Positions 53,900 through 62,814 are shown, counted from the stretch's first letter. The stretch: DNA of 64,000 bases from an uncultured Prevotellaceae bacterium (GCA_902762325.1 CACWNV010000002.1:32836-96835); one strand, 5' to 3'. The notes: generated by a model from the letters alone, not told the origin. Numbers and translations: made by a program.

Positions 53900-55381
53900 A
53901 TGAACAACAAAAAATATTTCTTTGCTGTTGACCTGGGAGCAACAAGTGGAAGAACGATCATCGGTACTTTGACCGATGGCAAATTTGATTTGGAAGAACT
54001 TACTCGTTTTGACAACAACCTCATTGAGCAGGGTGGACACTTCTACTGGGACATCTATGCCCTCTATTTTGAAATCATCAAAGGACTAAAGAAAGCCGCC
54101 CAACGCGACATTGAGATTTCCTCTATCGGTATCGACACATGGGGCGTTGACTTTGTTTGCATTGGCGACGACGGTGCCATCCTCCGTAACCCGCGTGCCT
54201 ACCGTGATCCCATCACGTTTGATGCGATGGACGACTATCTGAAGCATGTCATTTCGAAAAAGGAAGTGTATGATGTGACAGGTATCCAATTCCTGAACTT
54301 CAACTCTATCTTCCAACTATATGCCATGAAACGCGAGGGGAACAGTGCTTTCAAGAATGCTCAGAAGATTCTCTTCGTTCCAGATGCTCTTAGCTGGATG
54401 CTTACAGGAAATGAGGTATGCGAATACACCATCGCCTCTACTTCCCAGTTACTGGATCCTCGTACCAAACAGTTGGACGAACGGCTATTGCAAAGTCTTG
54501 GACTCACCCGCTCAAAGTTTGGAAAGATGGTGAATCCGGGTACAGTTATTGGCGTATTGACCGACGAGGTACAGCGCATGACAGGACTGGGAGCCATTCC
54601 CGTCATAGCAGTGGCTGGGCACGATACAGGTTCTGCCGTAGCTGCCGTACCCGCAAAGAACGAGCAGTTCGCTTATCTGTCGAGTGGCACATGGAGTCTG
54701 ATGGGCATTGAGATAAAAGATGCGGTTATTAGCGACAGGAGCTATGAACTGAACTTCACGAATGAAGGCGGCATAGAAGGGACGACACGCTTCCTAAAGA
54801 ACATCTGTGGTATGTGGCTTTATGAGCGTTGCCGAAAAGAATGGCCGGAAGAAGTACGCAAGCTGAGTCATCCGGAACTGCAAGGCTCTGCCATGAAAGT
54901 AGAGGCCTTCCGTAGTCTGATTAATCCTGATGATGCTGCATTTGCTAATCCGTCATCCATGATTGAGGCCATTCAGTCGTATTGTAAGAAAACCAGTCAG
55001 CCGGTACCTGAGACACCTGCAGAAATCTGCCGTTGTATCTTCGACTCTCTTGCATTGCGCTATCGCCAGATATTCACTTGGCTAAGAGAATTTGCCTCTT
55101 TCCCGCTGAACGTACTTCATATTATCGGCGGCGGTTCGTTGAATCAATACCTCAACCAGTTTACTGCCAACTCACTCGGCGTGGAAGTACTGGCAGGTCC
55201 GCAAGAAGGTACGGCAATCGGCAATATCATGCTGCAGGCAAAAGCATGTGGTGAAGTAAAAGACATCTGGGAGATGCGTGCCATCATTGCCAATTCCATC
55301 GAACTTAAGAAATTCATGCCTGCTGACAAGGAACTCTGGGATGCTGCCTATGAGAAGTACCTGAAGATTGTCGGCTGCTAA
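53900..55381 (+). CDS. rhaB: rhamnulokinase
   Basis: RhaB phosphorylates L-rhamnulose to L-rhamnulose-1-phosphate with ATP. The 493-residue FGGY-family kinase has the N-terminal phosphate loop FFAVDLGATSGRTIIG, the segments SSIGIDTWGVDFVCIGDDG and RNPRAYRDPIT that bind the sugar, and the second ATP-binding lobe with LHIIGGGSLNQYLNQFTANSLG. The residues around the sugar match rhamnulokinases better than xylulo- or glycerol kinases. It is the first gene of rhaB-rhaA-rhaT, 50 bases before the isomerase gene. Confidence 0.94.
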   Translation: MNNKKYFFAVDLGATSGRTIIGTLTDGKFDLEELTRFDNNLIEQGGHFYWDIYALYFEIIKGLKKAAQRDIEISSIGIDTWGVDFVCIGDDGAILRNPRAYRDPITFDAMDDYLKHVISKKEVYDVTGIQFLNFNSIFQLYAMKREGNSAFKNAQKILFVPDALSWMLTGNEVCEYTIASTSQLLDPRTKQLDERLLQSLGLTRSKFGKMVNPGTVIGVLTDEVQRMTGLGAIPVIAVAGHDTGSAVAAVPAKNEQFAYLSSGTWSLMGIEIKDAVISDRSYELNFTNEGGIEGTTRFLKNICGMWLYERCRKEWPEEVRKLSHPELQGSAMKVEAFRSLINPDDAAFANPSSMIEAIQSYCKKTSQPVPETPAEICRCIFDSLALRYRQIFTWLREFASFPLNVLHIIGGGSLNQYLNQFTANSLGVEVLAGPQEGTAIGNIMLQAKACGEVKDIWEMRAIIANSIELKKFMPADKELWDAAYEKYLKIVGC

Positions 55382-55431
55382 GTAATTCAGAAACCTAACA
55401 TTTACATAATAATATCCTAAAAAAATAAAAC

Positions 55432-56682
55432 ATGAAAGCTGATTTAATTGAAAAAGCTTATGCCGTGGCAAAAGAACGCTACGCAGCTATTGGCGTTGAC
55501 ACCGACGCAGTTCTTGACCTTCTTCAGAAACAGCAGCTCTCACTGCACTGCTGGCAGACCGACGACGTGGTCGGCTTCGAGCGCAACGAGGCTCTCTCCG
55601 GCGGCATCCAGACCACCGGAAACTACCCCGGCCGCGCACGCACCATCGACGAGGTGCGTCAGGACATTGAGTTTGTAAAGACTCTGCTTGCCGGTAACCA
55701 TCGTCTGAACCTTCATGAGATATACGGTGACTTCGGTGGTCAGTTCGTTGATCGCGACCAGGTAGAAGTTAAGCATTTCCAGAGCTGGATTGACTGGGCA
55801 AAGGAAAACAACATGAAGCTCGACTTCAACAGCACATCATTCTCTCACCCGAAGAGCGGTGACCTCTCACTCTCCAATCCCGACAAGAGCATCCGTGACT
55901 TCTGGATTGAGCACACCAAGCGTTGCCGCCGTATCGCCGACGCGATGGGTAAGGCACAGAACGATCCCTGTATCATGAACATCTGGGTGCACGACGGTAT
56001 GAAAGACATACCCGTACAGAGGAAGAAGTATCGTGAGATTCTGGCCGCAGCCCTCGACGAAATCATGGAGGAGAAGCTCGACGGCGTGAAGAACTGCTTC
56101 GAGGCCAAGCTTTTCGGTATCGGTCTGGAGAGCTACACCGTAGGCAGCCACGATTTCTACACCGCCTACTGTGCCACACGCAAATGCATCTACACCCTCG
56201 ACACCGGTCACTACGAGCCCACGGAGAATGTCAGCGACTTCGTTTCTACACTCTTGATGTACGTGCCAGAGCTGATGCTTCACGTTTCACGTCCTGTTCG
56301 CTGGGATTCTGATCACGTAACCATCATGAACGACCAGACACTCGACCTCTTCAAGGAGCTTGTTCGTAGTGATGCCCTCGACCGTGCTCATGTCGGTCTC
56401 GACTACTTCGATGCCAGCATCAACCGCATCGGTGCTTACATTATCGGTTCTCGTGCTACCCAGAAGTGCATTCTTCAGGCTCTGCTCGAACCGAAGGCTA
56501 AGCTCCGCGAGTATGAGGACAACGGCCAGTACTTTGAGCGTCTTGCTCTGATGGAAGAGGCTAAGTCCATGCCATTCGGTGCAGTATATGACTACTTCAA
56601 CCTGAAGAACAATGTACCCGTTGGCGAAGAGTTTATTGCCTGCATCCAGCAATACGAAAAGGATGTAACATCTAAGCGTTAA
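55432..56682 (+). CDS. rhaA: L-rhamnose isomerase
   Basis: This enzyme converts L-rhamnose to L-rhamnulose; it is named rhaA in Escherichia coli and rhaI in Bacteroides. The 416-residue protein has the family segments LSLHCWQTDDVVGFE, GGIQTTGNYPGRAR, LDFNSTSFSHPKSGD and the metal-binding WVHDGMKD, together with LDTGHYEPTENVSDF. Codon choice becomes markedly richer in C-ending codons than in rhaB before it, which is typical of a highly expressed enzyme. A terminator-like hairpin follows the stop and precedes rhaT. No rhamnulose-1-phosphate aldolase gene is present nearby. Confidence 0.95.
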   Translation: MKADLIEKAYAVAKERYAAIGVDTDAVLDLLQKQQLSLHCWQTDDVVGFERNEALSGGIQTTGNYPGRARTIDEVRQDIEFVKTLLAGNHRLNLHEIYGDFGGQFVDRDQVEVKHFQSWIDWAKENNMKLDFNSTSFSHPKSGDLSLSNPDKSIRDFWIEHTKRCRRIADAMGKAQNDPCIMNIWVHDGMKDIPVQRKKYREILAAALDEIMEEKLDGVKNCFEAKLFGIGLESYTVGSHDFYTAYCATRKCIYTLDTGHYEPTENVSDFVSTLLMYVPELMLHVSRPVRWDSDHVTIMNDQTLDLFKELVRSDALDRAHVGLDYFDASINRIGAYIIGSRATQKCILQALLEPKAKLREYEDNGQYFERLALMEEAKSMPFGAVYDYFNLKNNVPVGEEFIACIQQYEKDVTSKR

Positions 56683-56693
56683 TTATTTTAGCC

Positions 56694-56739
56694 GTGAGAG
56701 GTAAGAAGTGAAAGACTTCTCTCCTCTCACCTCTTTTTT
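56694..56739 (+). terminator. terminator-like hairpin between rhaA and rhaT
   Basis: GTGAGAGG (56694-56701) pairs with CCTCTCAC (56723-56730), with an inner AGAAGT/ACTTCT stem, followed by a run of seven T residues. It ends only five bases before the rhaT start, so it can act as an attenuator that lowers transporter expression relative to the isomerase. Confidence 0.8.
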
Positions 56740-56743
56740 TATT

Positions 56744-57781
56744 ATGGAAATTGTATTAGGATTAATCATCATTGCCATCGGCGCCTTCTGCCAGTCCAGT
56801 TGTTATGTCCCCATCAACAAGATTAAAGACTGGTCATGGGAATCCTACTGGATTATCCAAGGTGTCTTCGCATGGCTCGTGCTGCCGTTCTTAGGCGCAC
56901 TACTGGCTGTTCCTGCCGGTCATTCACTCTTCGAGTTGTTCACGGCAGGGAATTCTTTTAACATCTGGATGACTATCCTTTTCGGTGTGCTCTGGGGTGT
57001 CGGCGGACTGACCTTCGGTCTTTCCATGCGTTATCTTGGTGTGGCACTTGGCCAGTCAATTGCATTGGGAACCTGTGCTGGTCTGGGTACTATCATGGGA
57101 CCGGTCTTATTAAACATCTTCTTTCCAGAGCTGAAGCCGCTGGAGTCGCTCACCGCTGCCGTTATCATCGGTGTCATCGTAACCCTTATCGGTATTGCCA
57201 TTATCGGTGTTGCAGGCTCAATGAAAGCATCTTCTCTATCTGAAGAAGAGAAGAAAGCTGCTGTGAAGGATTTCAACTTCCCCAAAGGACTGGCAATCGC
57301 ACTATTGGCAGGTTTCATGAGTGGATGCTTCAACGTCGGATTAGAATTTGGTAAGGGAATCAATTTCGGTGAACTCACCGACCCGATGTTCAGGACACTT
57401 CCTGCAACCTTCCTCGTTACTTTTGGAGGATTCCTGACCAATGCCGTTTACTGTTTCTATCAGAATCAGAAGAACGGAACATGGGGCGACTACAAGAAGA
57501 CGAAGGTCTGGGGAAACAATGCTCTGTTCTGTCTGTTAGCTGGTGCATTGTGGTACAGTCAGTTCTTCGGTCTGTCTCTCGGACGCAGCTTCTTCGAGGC
57601 CGGCGGTACAATGGATACTCTTTCCTTCTGTATTCTGATGGCATTGAATGTTGTGTTCTCAAATGTATGGGGCATCATTCTCAAAGAATGGAAAGGCTGT
57701 TCAAAGAAAACGATTACTGTGCTTGTCATTGGCATTATCGTCCTGATTATCTCAAGCTTCCTGCCTCAGTTAATCGGATAA
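56744..57781 (+). CDS. rhaT: L-rhamnose:proton symporter RhaT
   Basis: RhaT brings L-rhamnose into the cell with a proton. The ATG at 56744 gives 345 residues and begins directly with the first membrane segment (MEIVLGLIIIAIGAFCQSSCYVP); the longer frame runs into the terminator hairpin and is rejected. About ten membrane segments are visible, with RhaT-family features such as WSWESYWIIQGVFAWLVLP, SMRYLGVALGQSIALGTCAG and FMSGCFNVGLEFGK. It is the last gene of the rhamnose set and ends at a clear terminator. Confidence 0.92.
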   Translation: MEIVLGLIIIAIGAFCQSSCYVPINKIKDWSWESYWIIQGVFAWLVLPFLGALLAVPAGHSLFELFTAGNSFNIWMTILFGVLWGVGGLTFGLSMRYLGVALGQSIALGTCAGLGTIMGPVLLNIFFPELKPLESLTAAVIIGVIVTLIGIAIIGVAGSMKASSLSEEEKKAAVKDFNFPKGLAIALLAGFMSGCFNVGLEFGKGINFGELTDPMFRTLPATFLVTFGGFLTNAVYCFYQNQKNGTWGDYKKTKVWGNNALFCLLAGALWYSQFFGLSLGRSFFEAGGTMDTLSFCILMALNVVFSNVWGIILKEWKGCSKKTITVLVIGIIVLIISSFLPQLIG

Positions 57782-57813
57782 TAGCTTGTTAATGACAAAC
57801 CGGAAATAGGAAT

Positions 57814-57852
57814 AAAAAACTTCAGCCTAAACAGATAGACTGAAGTTTTTTT
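57814..57852 (+). terminator. Rho-independent terminator after rhaT
   Basis: AAAAAACTTCAG (57814-57825) pairs with CTGAAGTTTTTT, starting at 57840, giving a stem with a built-in T-tract. Confidence 0.85.
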
Positions 57853-58116
57853 ATTGGCATATATTCTAACTTAACGTGAGTTCGACGCAAGACGATTGCA
57901 AGAGTCAGAGTTACTATTCTATCCTTCATATCTTTCATAAGTGGCTAAGACGGCATTCGCAAATATGCCATTTGCATTTCATAAACGATACACTTAGACA
58001 ACGTAAACGATACATTTAAACATCAGATACCTCCAAAAACATAAAAATTGAGTTTGAATTGAAAATAATTGCATTTCCGCTTTACATTTTCTTTGTCTGA
58101 ACTGTATTATAAGTGT
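57853..58116. other. intergenic region before the ECF sigma gene, with a short direct repeat
   Basis: No gene is seen here. TAAACGATACA occurs at 57982-57992 and again at 58004-58014, a 22-base period, with similar flanks (TTA-ACA). Such paired sites could bind a regulator of the sigma operon. No TAnnTTTG box is convincing near the sigma start, so the promoter may be of the ECF type. Confidence 0.4.
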
Positions 58117-58620
58117 ATGACACGAAAAGAAGTTGAAAGTCTGTTCAAGACACACTACGCGCAGATGTATCATCTGGCACTCTCGTTACTCTTCGATGAG
58201 GCGGAGAGTAAGGATGTGGTAAGCGAGGTGTTCGCCAGTCTGCTCAGGGGCAGCGCCATCGTGAGGGCAGACAACGCACAAGCGTTTCTGTTGGCGAGTG
58301 TGCGCCACCGCTGCCTGAATGTGTTGCAGCACAAGCAGGTGCAAGAACGATTTGCCCGCTTGCTCATGGAGGACAGCGAAACACTTGAAAGCAAAGACAC
58401 AGCAGAGGAACAAATGCAGATGGAGGAAATGATGCGTTACTTGCAGAACAGCCTTCCGCCAATGAGCCTAAAGATATTCCGTCTGCGCTATCTGCAGGAA
58501 ATGACTTGCCAGGAGGTAGCCGAAGTGCTGAACGTCAGCCGCCAGACCGTCCACACCCACCTGAAGCAGTCTGTGGAGAAAATAAGAAAGTATTTCAATT
58601 CAAACTCAATAGCAATATGA
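58117..58620 (+). CDS. ECF-type RNA polymerase sigma factor
   Basis: This 167-residue alternative sigma factor directs RNA polymerase to a small set of promoters, probably including its own. The ATG at 58117 starts MTRKEVESLFKTHYAQMYHL, the usual region 2 opening. Region 2 continues through AESKDVVSEVFASLL, and region 4 is LPPMSLKIFRLRYLQEMTCQ plus EVAEVLNVSRQTVHTHLKQS. No region 3 is present, as expected for the ECF class. Its stop overlaps the next start (ATGA), so it is coupled to the anti-sigma factor. The set sigma/anti-sigma/TonB receptor is typical for nutrient sensing across the Bacteroidales envelope. Confidence 0.93.
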   Translation: MTRKEVESLFKTHYAQMYHLALSLLFDEAESKDVVSEVFASLLRGSAIVRADNAQAFLLASVRHRCLNVLQHKQVQERFARLLMEDSETLESKDTAEEQMQMEEMMRYLQNSLPPMSLKIFRLRYLQEMTCQEVAEVLNVSRQTVHTHLKQSVEKIRKYFNSNSIAI

Positions 58621-59384
58621 TGACCGAAGAACGTTTTCATGAAGACGAGAGCAGAGGCCATACTCGTATGGACTATGCCGAGGCAAGGAAAAAGTCGCAT
58701 GAAATGCAACAGCGTATAGAGTGGCTTCTGGAATTACAAACCAACCCCGAGCAACTGACCGACGAACAGATGCAGCAGATGCTCGCTGACGACGAGATGC
58801 GCCAACTTGTGCAGCAGCTTGGCTTTGCTAAGCGTGCTTTCAAGCATGACGCGCTTAAAAACGACACCCCGGACGTGGATGCCGAATGGGAGAAGTTTGC
58901 AGCCAAACATGCCGAGTTATTGGATGCCCTTGACGAAGATAAAACCAAGTCCCATTCTTCATTCTTCACTCTTCATTCTTCATTTCAAAAGATAGCGGCC
59001 TCCTTCATCGGTGTGCTCCTGGTTTCGGGCATTGCCATAGCTGCCATCTGGAGCCTCACCCCCGGCCCTTCTCCAAAAGGCGAGGGGAGCGAATACACTC
59101 AGGTTGCGGACACGGCGAGGAAGGATACTACTCCCCTCTCCACTCGGAGAGGGGCTGGGGGTGAGGCTCCCATTGTTTTCGACAATGTTGCATTAGAAAA
59201 GATGCTTTCCCAGATAGCTTCATATTATAATAAAGAGGTGGAGTTCCAGAATGACAATGCTCGCCAATTCCGTTTCTATTTCGTATGGAAACCTGACGAG
59301 GGACTTGATGTCACATTGCACCGTCTCAATCTCTTTGAGAGTGTGAGTGTGGAACTGAATTCGGACAAGATAGTAGTAGAGTAA
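58617..59384 (+). CDS. anti-sigma factor, FecR/DUF4974-like, with in-frame repeat insertions
   Basis: The 255-residue protein has a cytoplasmic charged N-terminus, one membrane segment (KIAASFIGVLLVSGIAIAAIW, about 123-143) and a C-terminal periplasmic domain. The latter (FDNVALEKMLSQIASYYN to ESVSVELNSDKIVVE) resembles the small DUF4974 module that ends FecR-type anti-sigma factors. The larger FecR beta-domain is missing. Two odd segments flank the membrane helix: HSSFFTLHSSF, encoded by a cttcatt-type microrepeat, and LTPGPSPKGEGSEY to TPLSTRRGAGGEA, encoded by a large inverted repeat. It should hold the sigma factor until the TonB receptor signals. It overlaps the sigma gene by four bases. 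Confidence 0.8.
   Translation: MMTEERFHEDESRGHTRMDYAEARKKSHEMQQRIEWLLELQTNPEQLTDEQMQQMLADDEMRQLVQQLGFAKRAFKHDALKNDTPDVDAEWEKFAAKHAELLDALDEDKTKSHSSFFTLHSSFQKIAASFIGVLLVSGIAIAAIWSLTPGPSPKGEGSEYTQVADTARKDTTPLSTRRGAGGEAPIVFDNVALEKMLSQIASYYNKEVEFQNDNARQFRFYFVWKPDEGLDVTLHRLNLFESVSVELNSDKIVVE
58953..58985 (+). repeat. attcttc-type microrepeat inside the anti-sigma gene
   Basis: The stretch repeats the heptamer-like ATTCTTC/ACTCTTC/ATTCTTC and encodes HSSFFTLHSSF. The same sequence type ends the two long dispersed repeats, at about 2941-2971 and 62231-62265. Confidence 0.75.
59051..59169. repeat. 119-base palindromic element captured in frame
   Basis: The left arm begins GAGCCTCACCCCCGGCCC (59051-59068) and the right arm ends GGGGCTGGGGGTGAGGCTC (59151-59169). 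The arms are near-perfect reverse complements over about 39 bases, including a CTCC/GGGGAG part near the centre. The element carries no stop codon in the anti-sigma frame and encodes LTPGPSPKGEGS and TPLSTRRGAGGEA. Confidence 0.85.
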
Positions 59385-59387
59385 ACC

Positions 59388-61895
59388 ATGAGACGATTTC
59401 TTTTTATTCTTGCTTGCTGTCTTGCCCTTACAAAAGTTCAGGCGCAGAAGATTACGCATGAATATAACAATGTGACACTTAGCGAAGCTTTGCGCCAGCT
59501 GAACGAGCAAACCGAGGACTATAACATTAGTTTCCTCTACAACGATTTGGAAGACTTCCGCATCACTACCTCCATTCGACGCAAATCCGTGCCCGATGCC
59601 ATCCGACAGATGATAGGTTTCTATCCTATCCGCATGACCGTTGAGGATAGGGAGATTGTTGTGGAGTGTCCACAAAAAGCCGCTTCACGTTACAAGGGAA
59701 CCGTTATCGATGAACAAGGACAACCCATCGCATACGCCAACATCGCCCTACTCTCACCACAGGACTCCACACTGATTACTGGCGGTGTGTCGAACGAGAG
59801 CGGCTACTTCGTGATTCCTTGTGAACAGATACCTGTACTTGCACGTATCTCATACGTAGGCTACAAGACTGGGTATGCCATTCTCGACACAAGAAATGTA
59901 GGTCGTATCACGCTCAAGCATGAGACCATCAAATTGAATGGCGTACAGGTAATGGGCGAGCGCATCGTTTCGAGCACCGAAAACGGACACCTCGTATATA
60001 ACATGCCTATGCTCCTGCAAGTATATCCTGCCGACAATGCCTACGATGCACTGACCGGTATTCCTGGTGTGAGTGAGATGAATGGCAACATCATGTTCTC
60101 TGGGCAAGCCGTGACACTTATCATCAATGGTAAACCCACGACGCTAAGTGCCGACAAGATGGTGGAACGACTCAAACAAATGCCTGCCGCTATGCTTGCA
60201 AAAGCAGAGGTGATGCCGTCGGCTCCTGCGAAATATCACGTACGGGGCATGGCAATCAACATCGTGACAAAGGACTTTACAGGAACCAACCAAGTATCGG
60301 GACAAATGATGTGGGGTTGGCGACAACACAAATATGGCACAGGATACTGGGGACCCAGCGTCATCTACAACCACGGAAAACTGAGCATGGACCTTTCTTA
60401 CACTTACACCAACGGTACTGGCTATGGTCAGGTGGAGCATGAGGCGAACCATCCACTTGGAGAGCAGCGTGCGGCTTACAGTGACAAAACCTCCAACCGC
60501 AGCGACGGTATCGACCACGAATATCGCATTGGGATGGACTATGCTATCGCCGACAATCACCGTTTGAGCCTTGCATATACGGGTCAGTGGAACAGCACTC
60601 GCTCTACCAATACCACCACAGGTACGGCACAATCTGTACAGAAATCACGTCAACATGACTATCTACACAACGTTGATGCCAGCTACACCACCCCATTTGG
60701 ATTGCAGTTAACGGCTTCTTATACAAACTATCAGCAACCAAGGACTCAGAATCTTGATGGCACGATGTACGACCAGACACGTAATCTCTATGTCGATAGT
60801 CGTCAGAAAGTAGGCAAATGGCTTTTCACTGCCGACCAGACACATCCGCTTCCTCATGACTGGGAACTGACGTACGGTGCAAAAGCACAGTTCACTAACA
60901 ATAACAGCTATCAGACCACACTTGACGAACAACGCCAACCGATAACTGATGCAACATCATACGTAGATTACAACGAACGCATATTGAACGCTTACGCAGG
61001 TTTCAGCAAGCAAATAGGCGAGTCTCTTAATCTTGATGCCTCACTGACAGCCGAACAATACCATGCAACCAAGTGGAACGAATGGCGCATCTACCCACAG
61101 TTTAATGCCATGTGGAATATCAACGAAAAGAACATGCTCAACCTCTCGTTCAGCAGCGAGGCCATCTATCCCAGTTATTGGAGCACCATGAGCAGCATCT
61201 ACTATGCCTCGGCCTACAGCGAGATTTGGGGCAATCCCGACCTGAAGCCTATGTCGAAATACGACATTAACCTGATGTGGCAACTAAACCACAAATATAC
61301 CTTTACCGCCTTCGTCATGCTTGAACCCGACTACTTCGTGCAGATGGCCTATCAGCCCTCTGACCGTATGGCAGTGGTGATGAAGGAGACTAACTTCGAC
61401 TACTCCAACTATTTCGGTCTGCAAGCCTCGGCGCAGTTCCGCATGGGCAGTTGGCTCAATGGAAATGTCATGGCCACCGCCCTCTACCGCCACGACAAGA
61501 CTGATTTCTTCGACTTGCCTATCGACCGCACTTGTCTTTCGGGCATACTGGGTGGCACGGCCGTAGTCAAGCTATCGCAGAGGTACAACATCCAGTTCAT
61601 TCTCAATCCATTTTTCCAGACAAAGTCCATTCAAGGTCTCTATGACATTGACCCGCTACTGCGGATTAATGCCACGCTCCGCTACACCTCCAAGAACGGG
61701 AAATGGAGTCTTGTGGCAAAGGGCGAAAACATCCTGAACGGACATGCCACCACACACTCCTCAATAGCCAACCAGGACTACTCCATGCGAGTCTGGATGC
61801 CTTATACGAACTATACCCTTACCGCCATCGCCCGCATCGGCAACTTCAAAGAGAAGCAGAAGAAGGCCGTGGACACCTCGCGCATGGGATATTGA
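59388..61895 (+). CDS. TonB-dependent outer-membrane receptor with STN signalling domain
   Basis: The 835-residue protein has a signal peptide (MRRFLFILACCLALTKVQAQ). A secretin/TonB N-terminal (STN) domain follows (about 22-95, VTLSEALRQLNEQTEDYNISF), then a carboxypeptidase-regulatory-like domain (about 103-185, YKGTVIDEQGQPIAYANIALL), a plug (DNAYDALTGIPGVSEMNGNI) and a beta-barrel ending YTLTAIARIGNF. The STN domain is the part that talks to the anti-sigma factor. It starts three bases after that gene and completes a sigma/anti-sigma/receptor operon. No SusD partner is present. The ligand is unknown. Confidence 0.9.
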   Translation: MRRFLFILACCLALTKVQAQKITHEYNNVTLSEALRQLNEQTEDYNISFLYNDLEDFRITTSIRRKSVPDAIRQMIGFYPIRMTVEDREIVVECPQKAASRYKGTVIDEQGQPIAYANIALLSPQDSTLITGGVSNESGYFVIPCEQIPVLARISYVGYKTGYAILDTRNVGRITLKHETIKLNGVQVMGERIVSSTENGHLVYNMPMLLQVYPADNAYDALTGIPGVSEMNGNIMFSGQAVTLIINGKPTTLSADKMVERLKQMPAAMLAKAEVMPSAPAKYHVRGMAINIVTKDFTGTNQVSGQMMWGWRQHKYGTGYWGPSVIYNHGKLSMDLSYTYTNGTGYGQVEHEANHPLGEQRAAYSDKTSNRSDGIDHEYRIGMDYAIADNHRLSLAYTGQWNSTRSTNTTTGTAQSVQKSRQHDYLHNVDASYTTPFGLQLTASYTNYQQPRTQNLDGTMYDQTRNLYVDSRQKVGKWLFTADQTHPLPHDWELTYGAKAQFTNNNSYQTTLDEQRQPITDATSYVDYNERILNAYAGFSKQIGESLNLDASLTAEQYHATKWNEWRIYPQFNAMWNINEKNMLNLSFSSEAIYPSYWSTMSSIYYASAYSEIWGNPDLKPMSKYDINLMWQLNHKYTFTAFVMLEPDYFVQMAYQPSDRMAVVMKETNFDYSNYFGLQASAQFRMGSWLNGNVMATALYRHDKTDFFDLPIDRTCLSGILGGTAVVKLSQRYNIQFILNPFFQTKSIQGLYDIDPLLRINATLRYTSKNGKWSLVAKGENILNGHATTHSSIANQDYSMRVWMPYTNYTLTAIARIGNFKEKQKKAVDTSRMGY

Positions 61896-61920
61896 AACAA
61901 TTATAAATCTCTCTCGTTTT

Positions 61921-61959
61921 GATGGGCAGTCGTCGACCTTAGTGCCGACGCTGCCCGTC
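61921..61959 (+). terminator. hairpin after the TonB-receptor gene
   Basis: GATGGGCAG (61921-61929) pairs with CTGCCCGTC (61951-61959), with an inner CGTCG/CGACG stem. The T-tract that follows is short. Confidence 0.65.
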
Positions 61960-62176
61960 ATTCTTAAAGAACTCTTAACGTCTGACGATGCAAGGTTTAC
62001 AGGCTTTCAGCGCTTAAACAAGTAAAACATGATAGAACTTGCAATCGCATTCAAAATGAAAACAATGAAGAATTAGAGAAACGGCTGACGCACACGCAAA
62101 AGGAAACATACGGACAGAACATTTGCTAACTGTTCCTATCTGAGATGTATTATCACCATGTATTGTGAAAAAAACC

Positions 62177-62587
62177 GACAAAAACTTGTCAGGGAAAAGT
62201 GACGAAAGAGAAGTTAAAAACTGTAAAAGTCGATTCTTCACTCTTCATTCATCATTCTTCATTTTCCCATCGCTTAGCTTTCACACCGCGAAAGCTAAGC
62301 TTTGACCGCACCAAAGGTCATGTTTCATCGCCTCAAACATCACCTTTCACACGACGAAACATAAGCTTTCGCGCAGCGAAACCTTACCTCTCGCAAATTC
62401 GTATTTTGTAAACCATCCGATTACAAATCAATATCTACGTAACCGTCTGTCAGTCAACACTTTACCAAAAACCACAAAAATCGCCGTTTTTTCGACAGAG
62501 TAACCCTTTCGTGATCAGCACCCCCCATTTTTTGGGGTCAAAATTCGAATATTCCTTTACAAATTCCCATTACGCTGAATGCGCAAT
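62177..62587 (-). repeat. long dispersed repeat, copy B, with 22-base hairpin array
   Basis: Read on the minus strand, this is the full-length partner of 2619-3028. It begins (on +) with the GACAA-ACTTGTC-type hairpin and the cttcatt microrepeat. It carries a 110-base array at 62279-62388 made of five TTT-N9-AAA units plus seven-base linkers (for example TTTCACACCGCGAAA then GCTAAGC). It continues with the CCGTTTTTTCG arm and ends GAATGCGCAAT. Outer parts are better conserved than individual linkers. Confidence 0.8.
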
Positions 62588-62776
62588 CCGACAATAAGAA
62601 GCCAGGCATTCGTAATGCCCAACAACAGGAGAACATTACAAGTGGGATTGATTTTGATTTCTATAAAAGGAAGGGAAAAGAAAGATGTAAGTGACGTTTT
62701 GATGCCAAAATGAGGTAAAAAACGCCTTCTTCACCTTATTTAATATGCAAGTTATCTGTAATTGGTGGAAAAGCTG

Positions 62777-62784
62777 TAACTTTG
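62777..62784 (+). promoter_or_regulatory. -7 promoter box for the KilA-N gene
   Basis: TAACTTTG fits TAnnTTTG and lies 30 bases before the ATG at 62815. No strong -33 element is seen. Confidence 0.5.
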
Positions 62785-62814
62785 CATTGTAAAGTTTGTA
62801 ATGCAGCAGACAAT

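Larger units (their letters stand above)
61960..62814. other. 855-base gene-free region dominated by a dispersed repeat
   Basis: Apart from the repeat at 62177-62587 and the promoter box at 62777, only short features are seen. These include a GGCATT-CGT-AATGCC hairpin around 62603-62617, comparable to the GATGCC/GGCATC stem next to repeat copy A. No protein-coding frame longer than the repeat-derived ones stands out. Confidence 0.6.

Noticed and set aside
62057-62080. Degenerate start of a second lipoprotein gene (ATGAAAACAATGAAG)
   Set aside because: It resembles the start at 63843 only over a few codons, reaches a stop at once and could be chance.
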